From Archangium sp. (GTDB lineage: Bacteria; Myxococcota; Myxococcia; Myxococcales; Myxococcaceae), in contig JAUYRZ010000033.1 of assembly GCA_030695565.1 (NCBI GenBank), positions 62,001 through 126,000 on the forward strand: a DNA stretch of 64,000 nucleotides. Reading direction: 5' to 3'. The translations under genes were made by a program, and so were the position numbers. Shown here piece by piece: positions 30,467 to 40,947 of this stretch (position 1 is its first letter; every line of letters begins with the position of its first letter). The notes beneath the pieces are model-generated. The model was not told the DNA's origin. It worked only from the letters and a program-made list of their open reading frames with translations, and did no database searches.

Positions 30467-31102
30467 ATGCGTTCCCTCGCCCTGTGCTCGATGGTCCTCG
30501 TTGGTTGCTCCTCCGCGATGCAGACGATCTCGGTGACGGCGGATCGTTCGACGGCCACGGCGAGCGGAACCGATTCGGTGCAGCTGACCGCGACGACCAC
30601 CGCCGCGAGTGGAACCGCGGTCGACTTCACGGTGAGCGGTGGAGGGCAGCTCTCGGCTGCGCGCGTGAACACCGATGCCAGCGGGGTGGCGAAGACGCAG
30701 CTGACCTCGACGACCGAGGGGACCGTCACGGTGACGGCGACGCTGGGTCAGGTCAGCGACACGGCCACGGTGACCTTCGCGGCTGCGAGCGGGCCTCGGC
30801 TGCGTTTCCAGACGTCGCCCTCGAACACCATCGCGCAGAACCTGCTGCGGCCGATCCCCAGCGTGGTGGTGGAGGACAACTCCGGCATCGTGACCTCGTC
30901 CACCGCGGCGATCACCGTGGCCATCACGGCCGGTTCGTGTGCCGCCGCGCTCGACGCGTCGAGCCTGATGACGGTGAACGCGGTGCAGGGTGTGGCGAAC
31001 TTCAACGGCCTCAAGAGCAGCACCCAGGCGACGGGCTGCACCCTCACGGCGACGAGCGGCACGCTGCAGGCGGCGGTCTCCACCGCCTTCGACCTCCAGT
31101 AG
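30467..31102 (+). CDS. Ig-like (Big-1-type) domain lipoprotein
   Basis: This is a 211-residue predicted lipoprotein (MRSLALCSMVLVGC, lipobox LVGC). Two Ig-like beta-sandwich units follow. The first (VDFTVSGGGQLSAARVNTDA then GVAKTQLTSTTEGTVTVTAT) is a clear bacterial Ig-like group 1 repeat as in invasins. The second (residues 115-211) has two cysteines and a related Thr/Ser-rich pattern. It is likely an adhesive or scaffold protein on the cell surface. The start at 30467 is set by the signal peptide. Confidence 0.75.
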   Translation: MRSLALCSMVLVGCSSAMQTISVTADRSTATASGTDSVQLTATTTAASGTAVDFTVSGGGQLSAARVNTDASGVAKTQLTSTTEGTVTVTATLGQVSDTATVTFAAASGPRLRFQTSPSNTIAQNLLRPIPSVVVEDNSGIVTSSTAAITVAITAGSCAAALDASSLMTVNAVQGVANFNGLKSSTQATGCTLTATSGTLQAAVSTAFDLQ

Positions 31103-31137
31103 GGGCAACTTCTGGCGGGCAGGTGCGACAATGACGC

Positions 31138-31752
31138 ATGCCCGTCAGCTCAATCACGTCCGTTCGAAGTGGTTCCTCCGGCAACGACGTGAAGGAGCTG
31201 CAGCGCGCGCTCAAGGAGAAGGGTTTCGACCCCCAGGGCACGGACGGAAAATTCGGGCCGAACACGCGCAAGGCGGTGGTCGCTTTCCAGCGCGCGAACG
31301 GTCTCGAGCCGGACGGGGTGGTGGGCAAGAACACGATCAAGGCGCTCTTCGGTTCAGCGCCGTCGGCACCCACGGCGCCTGCGGGCCCGGTCGATGGGTT
31401 CGAAGGTCAGAAGTACAAGGCGCGTGGCACGGGCTACTACCCCGACGCCTCGCCGCTCGAAGGTGGCTTCGTCGATCGGCGTGATCAGCCGCTGCGCACG
31501 CTGCAGGATTTTCTGAGCGGCAAGGCGAGCTACGTCTCCGTCGCGATGGACTCGAAGGCGTTTCCGTACGGCACGAAGCTGCGCATTCCGGAGCTCGAGG
31601 CGAAGTACGGCAAGCGGATCGAGTTCCGCGTGGTGGATACCGGTGGCGCGTTCGTGGGCAAGGGCACGAGCCGCATCGACATCTGCACTGCGAACAAGAA
31701 GGCGTCAGTCGATTCGGTGATCAACGGACCGCTGACCCTCGTTCGCAGCTGA
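31138..31752 (+). CDS. Peptidoglycan-binding domain plus 3D-domain protein
   Basis: This is a 204-residue protein. Residues 8-70 are a PG_binding_1 domain (SGNDVKELQRALKEKGFDPQ, KFGPNTRKAVVAFQRANGLE, KNTIKALFG). Residues 85-200 are a 3D domain, named for its three Asp residues and found in MltA-type and Rpf-like wall enzymes: SVAMDSKAFPYGTKLRIPEL, RIEFRVVDTGGAFVGKGTSR, IDICT. It probably binds or cleaves peptidoglycan. As with the LysM protein at 1337, no signal peptide is visible; both begin directly with the binding domain. Confidence 0.85.
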   Translation: MPVSSITSVRSGSSGNDVKELQRALKEKGFDPQGTDGKFGPNTRKAVVAFQRANGLEPDGVVGKNTIKALFGSAPSAPTAPAGPVDGFEGQKYKARGTGYYPDASPLEGGFVDRRDQPLRTLQDFLSGKASYVSVAMDSKAFPYGTKLRIPELEAKYGKRIEFRVVDTGGAFVGKGTSRIDICTANKKASVDSVINGPLTLVRS

Positions 31753-31783
31753 AGAAGAAGGGCGCCCACCAAGCCCCTGTCGT

Positions 31784-33091
31784 TCACTGAGCCCAGTACT
31801 TCTCGTCGTCGAGCCCCTCTTCGCGCTCGGGCAGACCGCGGGTGAGGCGGGGCGAGGACTGCACGAGCACCTGGTAGCTCACGCGGTTGGCGTACCGGCA
31901 GACCTGGCTCATCGACGAATAGGTGAGGAACTCGCGAACATGTTTCGCGGAGTTCGGCACGCGAGCGCGGTGATACCGATTGGCAGCCATGTCGTGCAGC
32001 AGCGCTGCGAGCGCCGCGTCACCTGCGCCGTTGGTGCTCATGATCCGCTCGGGGCCGCCATGGTACGGCGCGATGTGAGCGAAGACCTGCACGGGCTTCA
32101 CGCACGCCTTCTTCGCCATCGGGCGGCTGAACTCGTAGCGATTGAACTCGGCGATGGCGCCGGGCAGCAGCGGGTACCGCGTCTCGCGCTTCACCTCGTC
32201 CTCGGTGTAGCCGGCCAGATACAGACCGATGGGGCCCGCGGTGCACAGCACGAGATCAGCCCAGGCCAGGGTGCGTTCACACGCGACGAGCGGATCTTCG
32301 GAGCCGGTGAGCGCTTCGCCTTCCTGCTCATTCATTGCGACGATGTCGACGTACTCCGCGATGAACTCGCGCCAGAACTCCGGGCGTTCGGCGATGACGA
32401 AGCGGGTGCCCAGCGTGAGCACCACGGGAACGCCGCGAGCCCGGGCCAGCTCGACGGCGCGCGCGGTGGCGGCGGGCATGGGGTCGCCGTCTTTGCAGCG
32501 CAGCAGGTACGCCGAGATGACCAGGCACGAGGCGTCATCGAACACGTGCGAAGGAATGCTCTCAGGCTTGAGGCCATTCATCTGGCCTGCGCTGATGGCG
32601 AAGGTGCGTTCACCATCGGGGGTGACCAGCGCAAAACAGCGCCCGATGGGGCCTTTGACCGGCTGCAGGTGATCGAGGTTCACCCGGCTCGAGGTGTTGG
32701 AGAGGTAGCGGTACCCCGACGTGCCGAGGCGAATCTCTTCGCTCATCACCCCGAGCAGGATCGACGCGTCGTCGGCGAGCAGCGAGTAGTTGTGGAGCGT
32801 GTTGCCGATGGTGCCGCCGGCGAACTCCGAGCTGATCAGCTTGTGCTCGAGCAGCTCGTCGTAGAGGCGCAACGCGACCGGATCAGGAATGACCGTCGAG
32901 GCGCCTTTGGGCAGGCCGTACCGAGCGAGCAGCTCGGCGGGAATCCGGGCATCGATGTCGACCAGCGTCTGATCGACGCCCACCACGTGGGTCCGCTTGG
33001 TGGCCTGCTCGACACCCGCGGCCTGAAGAAGTGGATCCCGGGTTTGAACGGGGAAGTAGTGCTTGTGCTTACGACGGCCTGGAAAGCGCAC
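31784..33091 (-). CDS. gsk: Inosine-guanosine kinase (PfkB family)
   Basis: This nucleoside kinase phosphorylates inosine and guanosine in purine salvage. It is 435 residues, almost the same as E. coli Gsk (434). The GTG start at 33091 gives RFPGRRKHKHYFPVQTRDPL, aligning with the E. coli N-terminus as remembered; the frame upstream is a shadow. PfkB signatures include GGTIGNTLHNYSLLADD and the C-terminal STNGAGDAALAALLHD with the catalytic Asp. Strong similarity runs to the end (SPRLTRGLPEREEGLDDEKY). It diverges from the GT4 gene at 33288 across 196 bp. Confidence 0.93.
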   Translation of the reverse strand: MRFPGRRKHKHYFPVQTRDPLLQAAGVEQATKRTHVVGVDQTLVDIDARIPAELLARYGLPKGASTVIPDPVALRLYDELLEHKLISSEFAGGTIGNTLHNYSLLADDASILLGVMSEEIRLGTSGYRYLSNTSSRVNLDHLQPVKGPIGRCFALVTPDGERTFAISAGQMNGLKPESIPSHVFDDASCLVISAYLLRCKDGDPMPAATARAVELARARGVPVVLTLGTRFVIAERPEFWREFIAEYVDIVAMNEQEGEALTGSEDPLVACERTLAWADLVLCTAGPIGLYLAGYTEDEVKRETRYPLLPGAIAEFNRYEFSRPMAKKACVKPVQVFAHIAPYHGGPERIMSTNGAGDAALAALLHDMAANRYHRARVPNSAKHVREFLTYSSMSQVCRYANRVSYQVLVQSSPRLTRGLPEREEGLDDEKYWAQ

Positions 33092-33287
33092 GGGGTCCTC
33101 ATGCAGCAAATCGCCGCGCTTGTCTTCCCTTGCCGAGGAGGCGAGCCCCGATGGGCAGGAACCCGTCACGGCCCGGTAGGGCGCCTTGCGCCCGCGCGCG
33201 CGCAAGCGCATGGTGGCCCCACGCGAAGTGGTCGTCGGTCTGACGATGGCGCGCGTAGGCAGATCTACCGACACCAGAGGTTTGAGA

Positions 33288-35630
33288 ATGGGCAAGACCC
33301 GCGGGCAGACGTCTGTGCGAACGATCGCCATGCTGGGCAATCACCTGCCCCGGCACTGCGGCATCGCCACCTTCACCACCGACCTGAGCGCGGCCATCGA
33401 CGGCGAGCTGCCCGAGCTGGATTGTTTCGTGGTGGCGATGAACGACGTGGGCGTGCACCACGCCTATCCGCCGCGGGTGCGGTTCGAGATTCCCCAGGGC
33501 GACATCGAGGCCTACCGCCGGGCCGCCGACTTCCTCAACGTGAACGCGGTCGACGTGGTCTCGGTGCAGCACGAGTACGGCATCTTCGGAGGCAAGGCCG
33601 GCGGTCACGTGCTCGAGCTGCTGCGGGGCTTGCGCATGCCGGTGGTCACCACGCTGCACACGGTGTTGGCGCAGCCTGATCCGGTGCAGCGCGCGGTGCT
33701 CGAGGCGGTGGTGCGGCTGTCGGAGCGGGTGGTGGTGATGAGCGCTGACGGCGCGGCGTTGCTCCAGTCGGTGCACGGGGTCGACCCTGCGAAGATCGAC
33801 GTCATCCCTCACGGCATTCCGGCGATGCCCGTGCAGGACGACAAGGCGCTGCTGGGCACCGAGGGCCGGCAGATCATCCTCACCTTCGGCTTGCTCTCTC
33901 CCGACAAGGGCCTCGAGTACGTCATCGACGCGATGCCTGCGATTCTCGCCAAGCACCCCAACACCGACTACCTGGTGCTCGGCGCCACGCACCCGCACGT
34001 CAAGCAACAGCACGGTGAGGCCTACCGGCAGATGCTTCAGCTGCGCGCGGAGTGTCTGGGCGTGGGCTCCAACGTCATCTTCCACAACCGCTTCGTCAGC
34101 CATGAAGAGCTGGTCGAGTTCCTCGGCGCCGCCGACGTGTACGTCACTCCGTACCTGAAGGAAGAGCAGAGCACCTCGGGCACGCTGGCCTACGCGGTGG
34201 GGTGCGGCAAGGCGGTCATCTCCACGCCGTACCGCTACGCGCGTGAGCTGCTCGCGGAAGGCCGGGGCGTGTTGGTGCCCTGGCGCGACGCCAAGGCGAT
34301 CGGCCGGGAGATCAACCAGCTGCTCGACGACCCCGAAGACCGCGCGGCGCTCCAGCAACGGGCTGCCGACTTCGGGCGCACCATGGGCTGGCCGCTGGTG
34401 GCCCGCAGCTACGTGGAGAGCTTCAAGCAGGCGCGCCGCACCTACGCTGCCAAACGCGCGGGCATGGAGGCGCAGCTGGCGAGGCCCCGGCGCACCGCTG
34501 AACTTCCGGAGATCAACCTCTCGCACGTGCGGCTGATGAGCGACGACACCGGGATGCTCCAGCACGCCACCTTCGACATTCCCCGCTACCGCGACGGCTA
34601 TTGCGTCGATGACAACGCGCGCGCGCTGCTCCTGCTCACCCTGGTGGAAGAAGCGGGCACCGAAGCGCCGGGCACCGTGCGTGCGTTGGCCAACCGGTAT
34701 CTCGCCTTCGTGAACCACGCCTTCGACGAGAGCAGCGGGCGCTTTCGCAACTTCTTGAGCTATTCGCGAACCTGGCACGAAGAACGCGGGTCCGATGACA
34801 GCCATGGGCGCTCGTTGTGGGCCCTGGGCACGGTGCTCGGCCGTTCGAACGATCCCGGCAGGCGCGGGGTGGCCAGCACGCTGTTTCACGCGGCGCTGCC
34901 GGTGGCCGCCACGCTCTCCAGTCCCCGCGCGGTCGCGTACGCGCTGCTGGGTTTCGATGAGTACCTGCGCGTCTTCACCGGGGACAGTCATGTGCAGGCT
35001 CTGACAGCGACGCTGGCCACCCGCTTGATGGAGGGTTTCCAGAGCGCCAGCCGGCCCGAGTGGCCGTGGTTCGAAGACAGGCTCACCTACTGCAACGTGC
35101 GGCTGCCGCAGGGCCTGCTGGTGGCAGGTTTTCGCATGGGCAACGCCGAGATGGTCTCCGCCGCGTTGCGTTCGCTCGAGTGGCTGGTGAACGAACACGT
35201 CGGCGCGGTGGGTGCGTTTGCGCCGGTGGGCACCAATGGTTTTCACGAGCGGGGTGCGGCGCGCGCGATGTTCGACCAACAGCCGGTGGAGGCCTGCTCG
35301 ATGGTCGCTGCGTGTCTGGAGGCGCACCGGGTCACCGGAGAGACGCGCTGGATGGAGCGGGCGCGTTGGGCGTTCCAGTGGTTCCTCGGTCAGAACGTGC
35401 GGCAGGCCCAGGTGTACGACGCGCGCACCGGCGGCTGCCGCGATGGCCTGCACCTGGATCGTCTGAACGAGAACCAGGGCGCGGAGTCGACGCTCTCGTT
35501 CCTCACCGCCCTCGCTGAGCTGCGCGCGGCCGACCGGTTGGCGGCATCCCTCTCGCCGGGCGCGACGCCGCCGGTGCTTTCCATTCACATTCCACGCGTC
35601 GCCGAAACGATGCAGGAGAAGGCTTCATGA
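33288..35630 (+). CDS. GT4 glycosyltransferase fused to an (alpha/alpha)6-like domain
   Basis: This 780-residue protein has residues 1-400 as a GT-B, GT4-type transferase: GNHLPRHCGIATFTTDLSAA, VQHEYGIFGG, VIPHGIP, ILTFGLLSPDKGLEYVIDAM and the donor-site stretch EEQSTSGTLAYAVGCGKAVI. Residues 430-780 are helical with repeated Trp/Arg/Glu motifs (GYCVDDNARALLL, EWPWFEDRLTYCNVRLPQGL, FDQQPVEACSMVAAC), like an (alpha/alpha)6 glycan-processing domain. The start at 33288 (MGKTRGQTSVRT) has an AGAGG upstream. It overlaps the GH130 gene by ATGA. The pair is expected to act on the same, probably mannose-containing, oligosaccharide; the donor sugar is unknown. Confidence 0.85.
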   Translation: MGKTRGQTSVRTIAMLGNHLPRHCGIATFTTDLSAAIDGELPELDCFVVAMNDVGVHHAYPPRVRFEIPQGDIEAYRRAADFLNVNAVDVVSVQHEYGIFGGKAGGHVLELLRGLRMPVVTTLHTVLAQPDPVQRAVLEAVVRLSERVVVMSADGAALLQSVHGVDPAKIDVIPHGIPAMPVQDDKALLGTEGRQIILTFGLLSPDKGLEYVIDAMPAILAKHPNTDYLVLGATHPHVKQQHGEAYRQMLQLRAECLGVGSNVIFHNRFVSHEELVEFLGAADVYVTPYLKEEQSTSGTLAYAVGCGKAVISTPYRYARELLAEGRGVLVPWRDAKAIGREINQLLDDPEDRAALQQRAADFGRTMGWPLVARSYVESFKQARRTYAAKRAGMEAQLARPRRTAELPEINLSHVRLMSDDTGMLQHATFDIPRYRDGYCVDDNARALLLLTLVEEAGTEAPGTVRALANRYLAFVNHAFDESSGRFRNFLSYSRTWHEERGSDDSHGRSLWALGTVLGRSNDPGRRGVASTLFHAALPVAATLSSPRAVAYALLGFDEYLRVFTGDSHVQALTATLATRLMEGFQSASRPEWPWFEDRLTYCNVRLPQGLLVAGFRMGNAEMVSAALRSLEWLVNEHVGAVGAFAPVGTNGFHERGAARAMFDQQPVEACSMVAACLEAHRVTGETRWMERARWAFQWFLGQNVRQAQVYDARTGGCRDGLHLDRLNENQGAESTLSFLTALAELRAADRLAASLSPGATPPVLSIHIPRVAETMQEKAS

Positions 35631-36580
35631 GCGGCAAACGCAGCTACGAAGTGTTGTTCGAGCGCCATCAGAAGAACCCCATTCTCACCGCGGCCGATTG
35701 GCCCTACCCGGCGCACACGGTGTTCAACCCCGGCGCGACGGTGCTGCGTGACGGCACCACCTTGTTGTTGTGCCGGGTGGAAGATCGCCGCGGTCACTCG
35801 CACCTGTGCGCGGTGCGTTCAGCCAACGGGGTGGATGGCTGGGTGGTCGACGAGAAGCCCACGCTGCTTCCTCAACCCGAGTCACACCCCGAAGAGCTCT
35901 GGGGCATCGAAGACCCGCGCATCACCTGGGTGGAGGAGCTGCAGAAGTACGTGGTGGCGTACACTGCGTTCAGCAAAGGCGGGCCGGGCGTGGCGTTGGC
36001 GCTCACCGACGACTTCAAGAGCTTCGAGCGCTACGGGCTGGTGATGCAGCCCGATGATAAAGACGCCGCGCTGCTCCCGCGGCGCATCGATGGAATGTTC
36101 GCCCTCATTCACCGGCCGGTGACTGATGGGGGCGCGCACATCTGGCTCTCGTTTTCGCCCGACCTGCGCAACTGGGGAAACCACAAGACGATGTTGCTGG
36201 CGCGCAAAGGCGCCTGGTGGGACGCGAACAAGGTGGGCTTGTCGCCTCCGTTGATCGAGACCGAACGCGGCTGGTTGATGATTTACCACGGGGTGCGGCA
36301 CACCGCGGCGGGCAGCCTGTACAGGTTGGGGCTGGCGTTGTTCAAACTCGATGAACCCTCCGTGTGTTTGCTGCGGGGTGATGAGTGGGTGTTCGGCCCC
36401 GAGGCCAGCTACGAGCGTGAAGGCGACGTGGGCTACGTGGCGTTCCCCTGCGGCACCACGCTGGGCAAAGATCGCGACACCATTCATATGTATTACGGGG
36501 GGGCCGACAGCTGCATCGCGTTGGCGACGGGCAGTGTGGCGCGCTGTCTGGCCTGGCTCGATACGCACGGCAAACCCTGA
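35627..36580 (+). CDS. GH130-family mannoside phosphorylase-like protein
   Basis: This is a 317-residue five-bladed propeller of family GH130. Motifs include KNPILTAADWPYPAHTVFNP, VLRDGTTLLLCRVEDRRGHS, WGIEDPRITW with the candidate catalytic Asp, HRPVTDGGAHIWLSFSPDLR and the late YYGGADSCIALATG. GH130 enzymes phosphorolyse beta-mannosides (beta-1,4 or beta-1,2) to mannose-1-phosphate, though some hydrolyse. It is cytosolic and translationally coupled to the GT4 gene, so synthesis or turnover of the same glycan is inferred. Confidence 0.88.
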   Translation: MSGKRSYEVLFERHQKNPILTAADWPYPAHTVFNPGATVLRDGTTLLLCRVEDRRGHSHLCAVRSANGVDGWVVDEKPTLLPQPESHPEELWGIEDPRITWVEELQKYVVAYTAFSKGGPGVALALTDDFKSFERYGLVMQPDDKDAALLPRRIDGMFALIHRPVTDGGAHIWLSFSPDLRNWGNHKTMLLARKGAWWDANKVGLSPPLIETERGWLMIYHGVRHTAAGSLYRLGLALFKLDEPSVCLLRGDEWVFGPEASYEREGDVGYVAFPCGTTLGKDRDTIHMYYGGADSCIALATGSVARCLAWLDTHGKP

Positions 36581-36689
36581 CGCTTCATCATTCTGAAGGA
36601 GCGCCCTGTCGATCCGATGGAGCGCCCCGCTCGAACTGAGGAGATTCGTTCACGAAGGTGGTGGCTCGAACGGTGCTGCTGGAGAGGGC

Positions 36690-37805
36690 ATGAGCAAGCT
36701 CGAACAGGAGCGCCAAATCGCCACAGTATTGATCGTCGACGATGACCTCAGCGTGCGCGTGTTGACGCGTCGCATGCTCGCAGAGACCTACCGGGTGCTG
36801 CAGGCCGAGACGGTGGAGCAGGCGCTCGAGCTCGTCGCGCACGACACCATCGACCTGGTGTTGCTCGACGTGGTGATGGCGGGCACCAACGGCTTCGAAG
36901 GCTGCCGGCGCATCAAGGCGGGGGCGAAGGGGTATTTGCCGGTGCTGCTGCTCTCCGGGCTGGTGGCGCACGAGGCGTTGATGACCGGGCTTGAAGCGGG
37001 CGCCGACGATTTCCTGAACAAGCCCATCAGCCAGAGCGAGCTCTCGTTGCGCGTCGCGGCGTTCATCAAGATTCGGGTGCAGGGGCTGCTGATTCAGAAG
37101 CAGCTGCGGGAGCTGCGCGAGTTGGTGGTGTTGAAGGACGATCTGGTCGACCTGCTGGTCCACGATCTGCGCAGCCCGCTGACGGCGGTGACCTGCAGCT
37201 TTCGAATTCTCGAGGCGAAGGCGACCGAGCCCGAGATGCAGGAAGACATTCGCATCGGCATCGCGGCGACCCAGCAGGTGCTCTCGCTGGCGGAGGATCT
37301 GCTCTCGGTGCGGTTGCTGGAGTCCGGTGCGTTGGCTCCGGCGCTGACGCTGTGCAGTCCGCTCGAGGTGGTGGAAGCGGCCGTGGCGTCACTGCGCACT
37401 CTGGCGATTCAGAGCGGCGTGAAGGTGAGCGTGAACGGCCCGAAGGATCTTCGGGTGCGCCTCGATCGGAAGCTGGTGGTGCGCGCGGTGGAGAACCTGC
37501 TGGGGAACGCGGTGAAGTACACGCGCGACGGAGTCGAGTTGTCGGTCACGGCAGAGGGCGAGGGTGCGGTGATCGACGTGGCGGATCGAGGCAGCGGCAT
37601 TCCCGATGCGTTCAAGCCAGGGCTGTTCGAGAAGTTCGGCTCAGTCGAAGCGCGTTCGGGCAGCACGCGGTGCGGGGTGGGGCTGGGGCTGTACATGGTG
37701 CGCATGGTGGCGATGGCGCACGGAGGCAACGTCTCCGTCGCAGACCGTGTTGGGGGCGGTGCGCAGTTTCGGCTGACACTCTCGGGCCAGGAGCAAACTC
37801 AGTGA
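36690..37805 (+). CDS. Receiver-histidine kinase protein
   Basis: This is a 371-residue cytosolic protein with a receiver domain first (TVLIVDDDLSVRV, acceptor Asp in LVLLDVVMAG, NKPIS). A HisKA domain (LVDLLVHDLRSPLTAVT) and a HATPase_c domain (NLLGNAVKYTRDG, DRGSGIPD, GVGLGLYMVRMVAMAHGG) follow. Receiver-first kinases usually relay a signal from another kinase. A GGAGAGG ribosome binding site precedes the ATG by a few nt, in contrast to the leaderless-type starts elsewhere. The 109-bp upstream gap shows nothing else. Confidence 0.9.
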   Translation: MSKLEQERQIATVLIVDDDLSVRVLTRRMLAETYRVLQAETVEQALELVAHDTIDLVLLDVVMAGTNGFEGCRRIKAGAKGYLPVLLLSGLVAHEALMTGLEAGADDFLNKPISQSELSLRVAAFIKIRVQGLLIQKQLRELRELVVLKDDLVDLLVHDLRSPLTAVTCSFRILEAKATEPEMQEDIRIGIAATQQVLSLAEDLLSVRLLESGALAPALTLCSPLEVVEAAVASLRTLAIQSGVKVSVNGPKDLRVRLDRKLVVRAVENLLGNAVKYTRDGVELSVTAEGEGAVIDVADRGSGIPDAFKPGLFEKFGSVEARSGSTRCGVGLGLYMVRMVAMAHGGNVSVADRVGGGAQFRLTLSGQEQTQ

Positions 37806-37910
37806 GCAGTGGCCACGTTCACCCTCTCCACGAAGTGCTGTTGGTCTGCGCTTCTGGAAATGATTATCGATGCAGCCCATCGGGCGCAACCGCATGCGTC
37901 GTCGGACGTC

Positions 37911-40900
37911 TTAGCGAAGCGGCGGTAGCCAACTGCATGACCAGTCGAGTTGGCAGGGGTCGAAGTCGAGTTCCTGGCCGTTGGTGGCGACGTAGCGGAT
38001 CATTTGGTTGATCAGCAGGGCGCCGAGGTCGAACGGCAGTTCGGGCTTCGGCTGAGGGAAGCCGTGGGTGCCCAAGGGATCCATCATTGGGAAGAGCTGC
38101 GCGCTGATTCCGCCACCCTGCGCTTCAGTGTTGCGACGCACGATGCGGAGCGGCGGGGTGAGGCGCGGTGCGTCGAAGCCGTCTCCGGCCACTGAGAGGT
38201 TCGCGAGGTTGTCGACATCCATCAGCACCGGCTTGCCCATCGTGTCGAGGTGGCGGCGTGAGGACTCCGTGCCTTCCACCACGCCCGTATCGAGCAGGAG
38301 CTGATCGACCGACTTGCCGTAGCGATCGTCGACGTCGCGGAAGTTCACCAGGCCGGCCGCGCGCGACATCATCACGCCTGATGCCGTGGGCACCCCGGGG
38401 TCGCCGAGCGTGTTGATGTAGAACGCCCGCGTCGAGACCGTCTCGCCCGTGCCGTAGGTGAGCGTGCGCTCCCCGTGCATGAACGGAGCGGTGTTCGCCG
38501 GGTCGGCTCCTTCGAGCGCCACCTGGGCCAGGCCCAGCATGCGGCGCAGCTCCGGGTTCCCGCGGCGCAGACCAAAACCATCCGTCACCGCGATGAAGTC
38601 GCTCCCCGCGGCGTACGTGACGCCCTGGAACTTCACGGCCTCGGAGAACGACCCGATGCGCTCGAGCGGCTCACCTTCCGGCACGCAGCCTTCGCGCTTC
38701 TGCGGCGCGAGCTCACCTTCGTAGAACGACAGCTCCAACCGGTGCCCCTTGTCGCTCGGCACCGCCACCCGCATGCGCCCACCCGCCTGCACGCGCGCGC
38801 AACGCCACTCCCCACTGTCCAGGTTGCGCAGCACCGCGATGCTGCCCACCTTCGGCGTGATGCTCAGCGTGCCGACCTTCACCTCTTTGTACTCCACCAG
38901 ATCAGGCGCGCCTTCGTAGATGACGCCATCCCGCAGCAGCACCAACGGCGCCATCATGCGCAACACCATCGCGTCGCGCACACCAGACAGCGAGCTCCGC
39001 GTTCCAATGTCAGACAAGCCGCCACCACCGATGATGGGGATGACCGTCTCCACCTGCGGCTCCAGCCCGCCGATGTAGCTGGCCATGATGCCGCCCAGCG
39101 AACCACCCACCACGTGAATCGCCGCGGAGCCGCCGATGTCGACCTTGCCGTCTCCATTGAAGTCACCCGCGAGATCCGGCTGACCATCCATGTTCGCGTC
39201 GTACTTCCACGTCTTCACGCCATCGAACGACTTGAGGACACGCACCACCTGAAACAAATCCACGCCCGTCTGCCGCACCATGTCGCGCGTGTGGAACAGG
39301 TACGCCGTCCAGAAGTCGACGCCGCTGTCCAGCTTGCCGTCTCCGTTCTGATCGAGCGCGCGGCCATCGACGATGCCGATGCCCATGCCCTCGATGCCGC
39401 GCTGCTTGAACTGGCCCTTCACCACCTCGAGCAACACCGGGTCGACATCCACGCCGTGGCTGGGCGCGTCGATGCCCAGCGTCGCGATGCCCATGCGCGC
39501 GAAGAAGCCCGCCACGTTCATCGCGTCGAACTTCGTGCTGCCATGACCGTGAATGAAGATCGCCACCGGCGCCGGCCCCGCAGCGCGGTTCTTCGGCACC
39601 ATCAGCCAGTAGTTCACGCCCTCGTGGCGGGTGAAGGCTTCTCCCGTCTCGGCGTTGAACTGCCACACCTGGTCGGTGAGCTTCTTCTGCGTCACCCCAT
39701 CGTCTTCGAAGCGCGGGAAGAACTGCGGCGAGTCGATGGTGCCCACCGCGTGAAAGTCGATGAAGCCGAAGTTGTCGAAGAACAGGTTCTCCTGCGCCGC
39801 TGAGTTGCCCGAGCCGAACTGCGAATACAGGCTCTTCGCCATCTCCATGAACAACGTGTTCGGCACGATGCGCCCGTACACACCCGCCGCACGCGCGCGC
39901 GATTCACGCACCGTCATCTCCGCGGGGAACTCCGTGGCCAGGCGCGCGAACTTGCCAAGGCCATACAGACCATCACGAACCGCAACCATCGGCCGCGTCC
40001 ACGCCTGCGTGGTGAACGACCAGGTGAAGGCCACCTCGTCCATCGAGTAGCCGAGCTGCTTCAAGCAGTCATCGGTGAGCGGCTGCAGCGCCTTGCTCTG
40101 CGCAGCGTGGTTCACGTACTTGAAAGGAGAACGCACCGGGTTGCCCTCCGCGTCCACCAGGTTCTTCGTCAGCACCACCGCGTACGTCGTCGCTTCACGC
40201 AGCGGGTAGATCGGCCGGGCGATCAACGTCTTCGTCTCGCGCTCGTAGAAGGTGATCAGCGACGGGTCGGCCGCGCTGCGCGTGTTCGGGTGATCGAGCA
40301 CGCCGTCCATGTCGGTGTCTTCTCCGGGATCCAGCACGCCGTCGCCGTCGAGATCTTCTTCGACCTCTTCGAACAGCAGGCTCTGCAGCGAGTTGCGCGG
40401 ATCGTCGGGGTAGTAGTCGGGGCGATCGAGCCGGGCGGGGAAGTGGCCTTCACCCAGGTCCAGCGGCGCCGCCTTGCAGAACTCCGGAGAGCCGCGCGTG
40501 ACGTCGACCACCAGGATCACGTCGTCGCTCGTGTCGAACCGATCTCCGTAATGCCGGCGAATGACGTTCTCCGTGTCGAGGTCGCTCTCGAAGGAGACGG
40601 AGATGGCGCCCAGGGTGCCCCAGCCGTCGAGCGCGTCGAGCTCCTTGCGCGTCTTCGATTCCCACTCGGTGGGCGCGACCTGGCTCGCGTTGACGCGCTT
40701 CTTGGTGAAGCTCGTCGCGTCGAACCGCGAGGCGAAGTCGTTGGGCAACGGGATGTCCGGCAGCGGCCGGTGGAACACGTCGAACTTCACCCGCGGGCCG
40801 GAGCCTTCGGCGGTCAGCGCCAGCCCGCTCCCTTCAGGCGCGGCGCAGGCGGCGAGGAGCAGGCACCACAGGATGAGCCCAGACGCGTTGAAATGTTTCA

Positions 40901-40914
40901 AGGTTCGACGCAAA
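37911..40914 (-). CDS. Alpha/beta-hydrolase lipoprotein with Ca2+-type loops
   Basis: This is a predicted lipoprotein of 1000 residues. A TTG start at 40914 (or 40902) gives an RRTLKHF n-region, core LILWCLLLA and lipobox LAAC. An EF-hand-like DGDGVLDPGEDTDMDGVLD loop occurs near residue 200. The hydrolase core has APVAIFIHGHGSTKFDAMNV, a second Ca2+-type DANMDGQPDLAGDFNGDG loop and a nucleophile elbow GGSLGG. The size and the lipid anchor suggest an outer-membrane esterase or lipase. It is the last gene of the operon with the ceramidase-like enzyme and phosphoesterase; the gap is 33 bp. The frame to 41177 lies inside the upstream gene and is not used. Confidence 0.78.
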
Positions 40915-40947
40915 CCACGGGTGCGGCCAGCGAAGCAAGCGCTGCGG

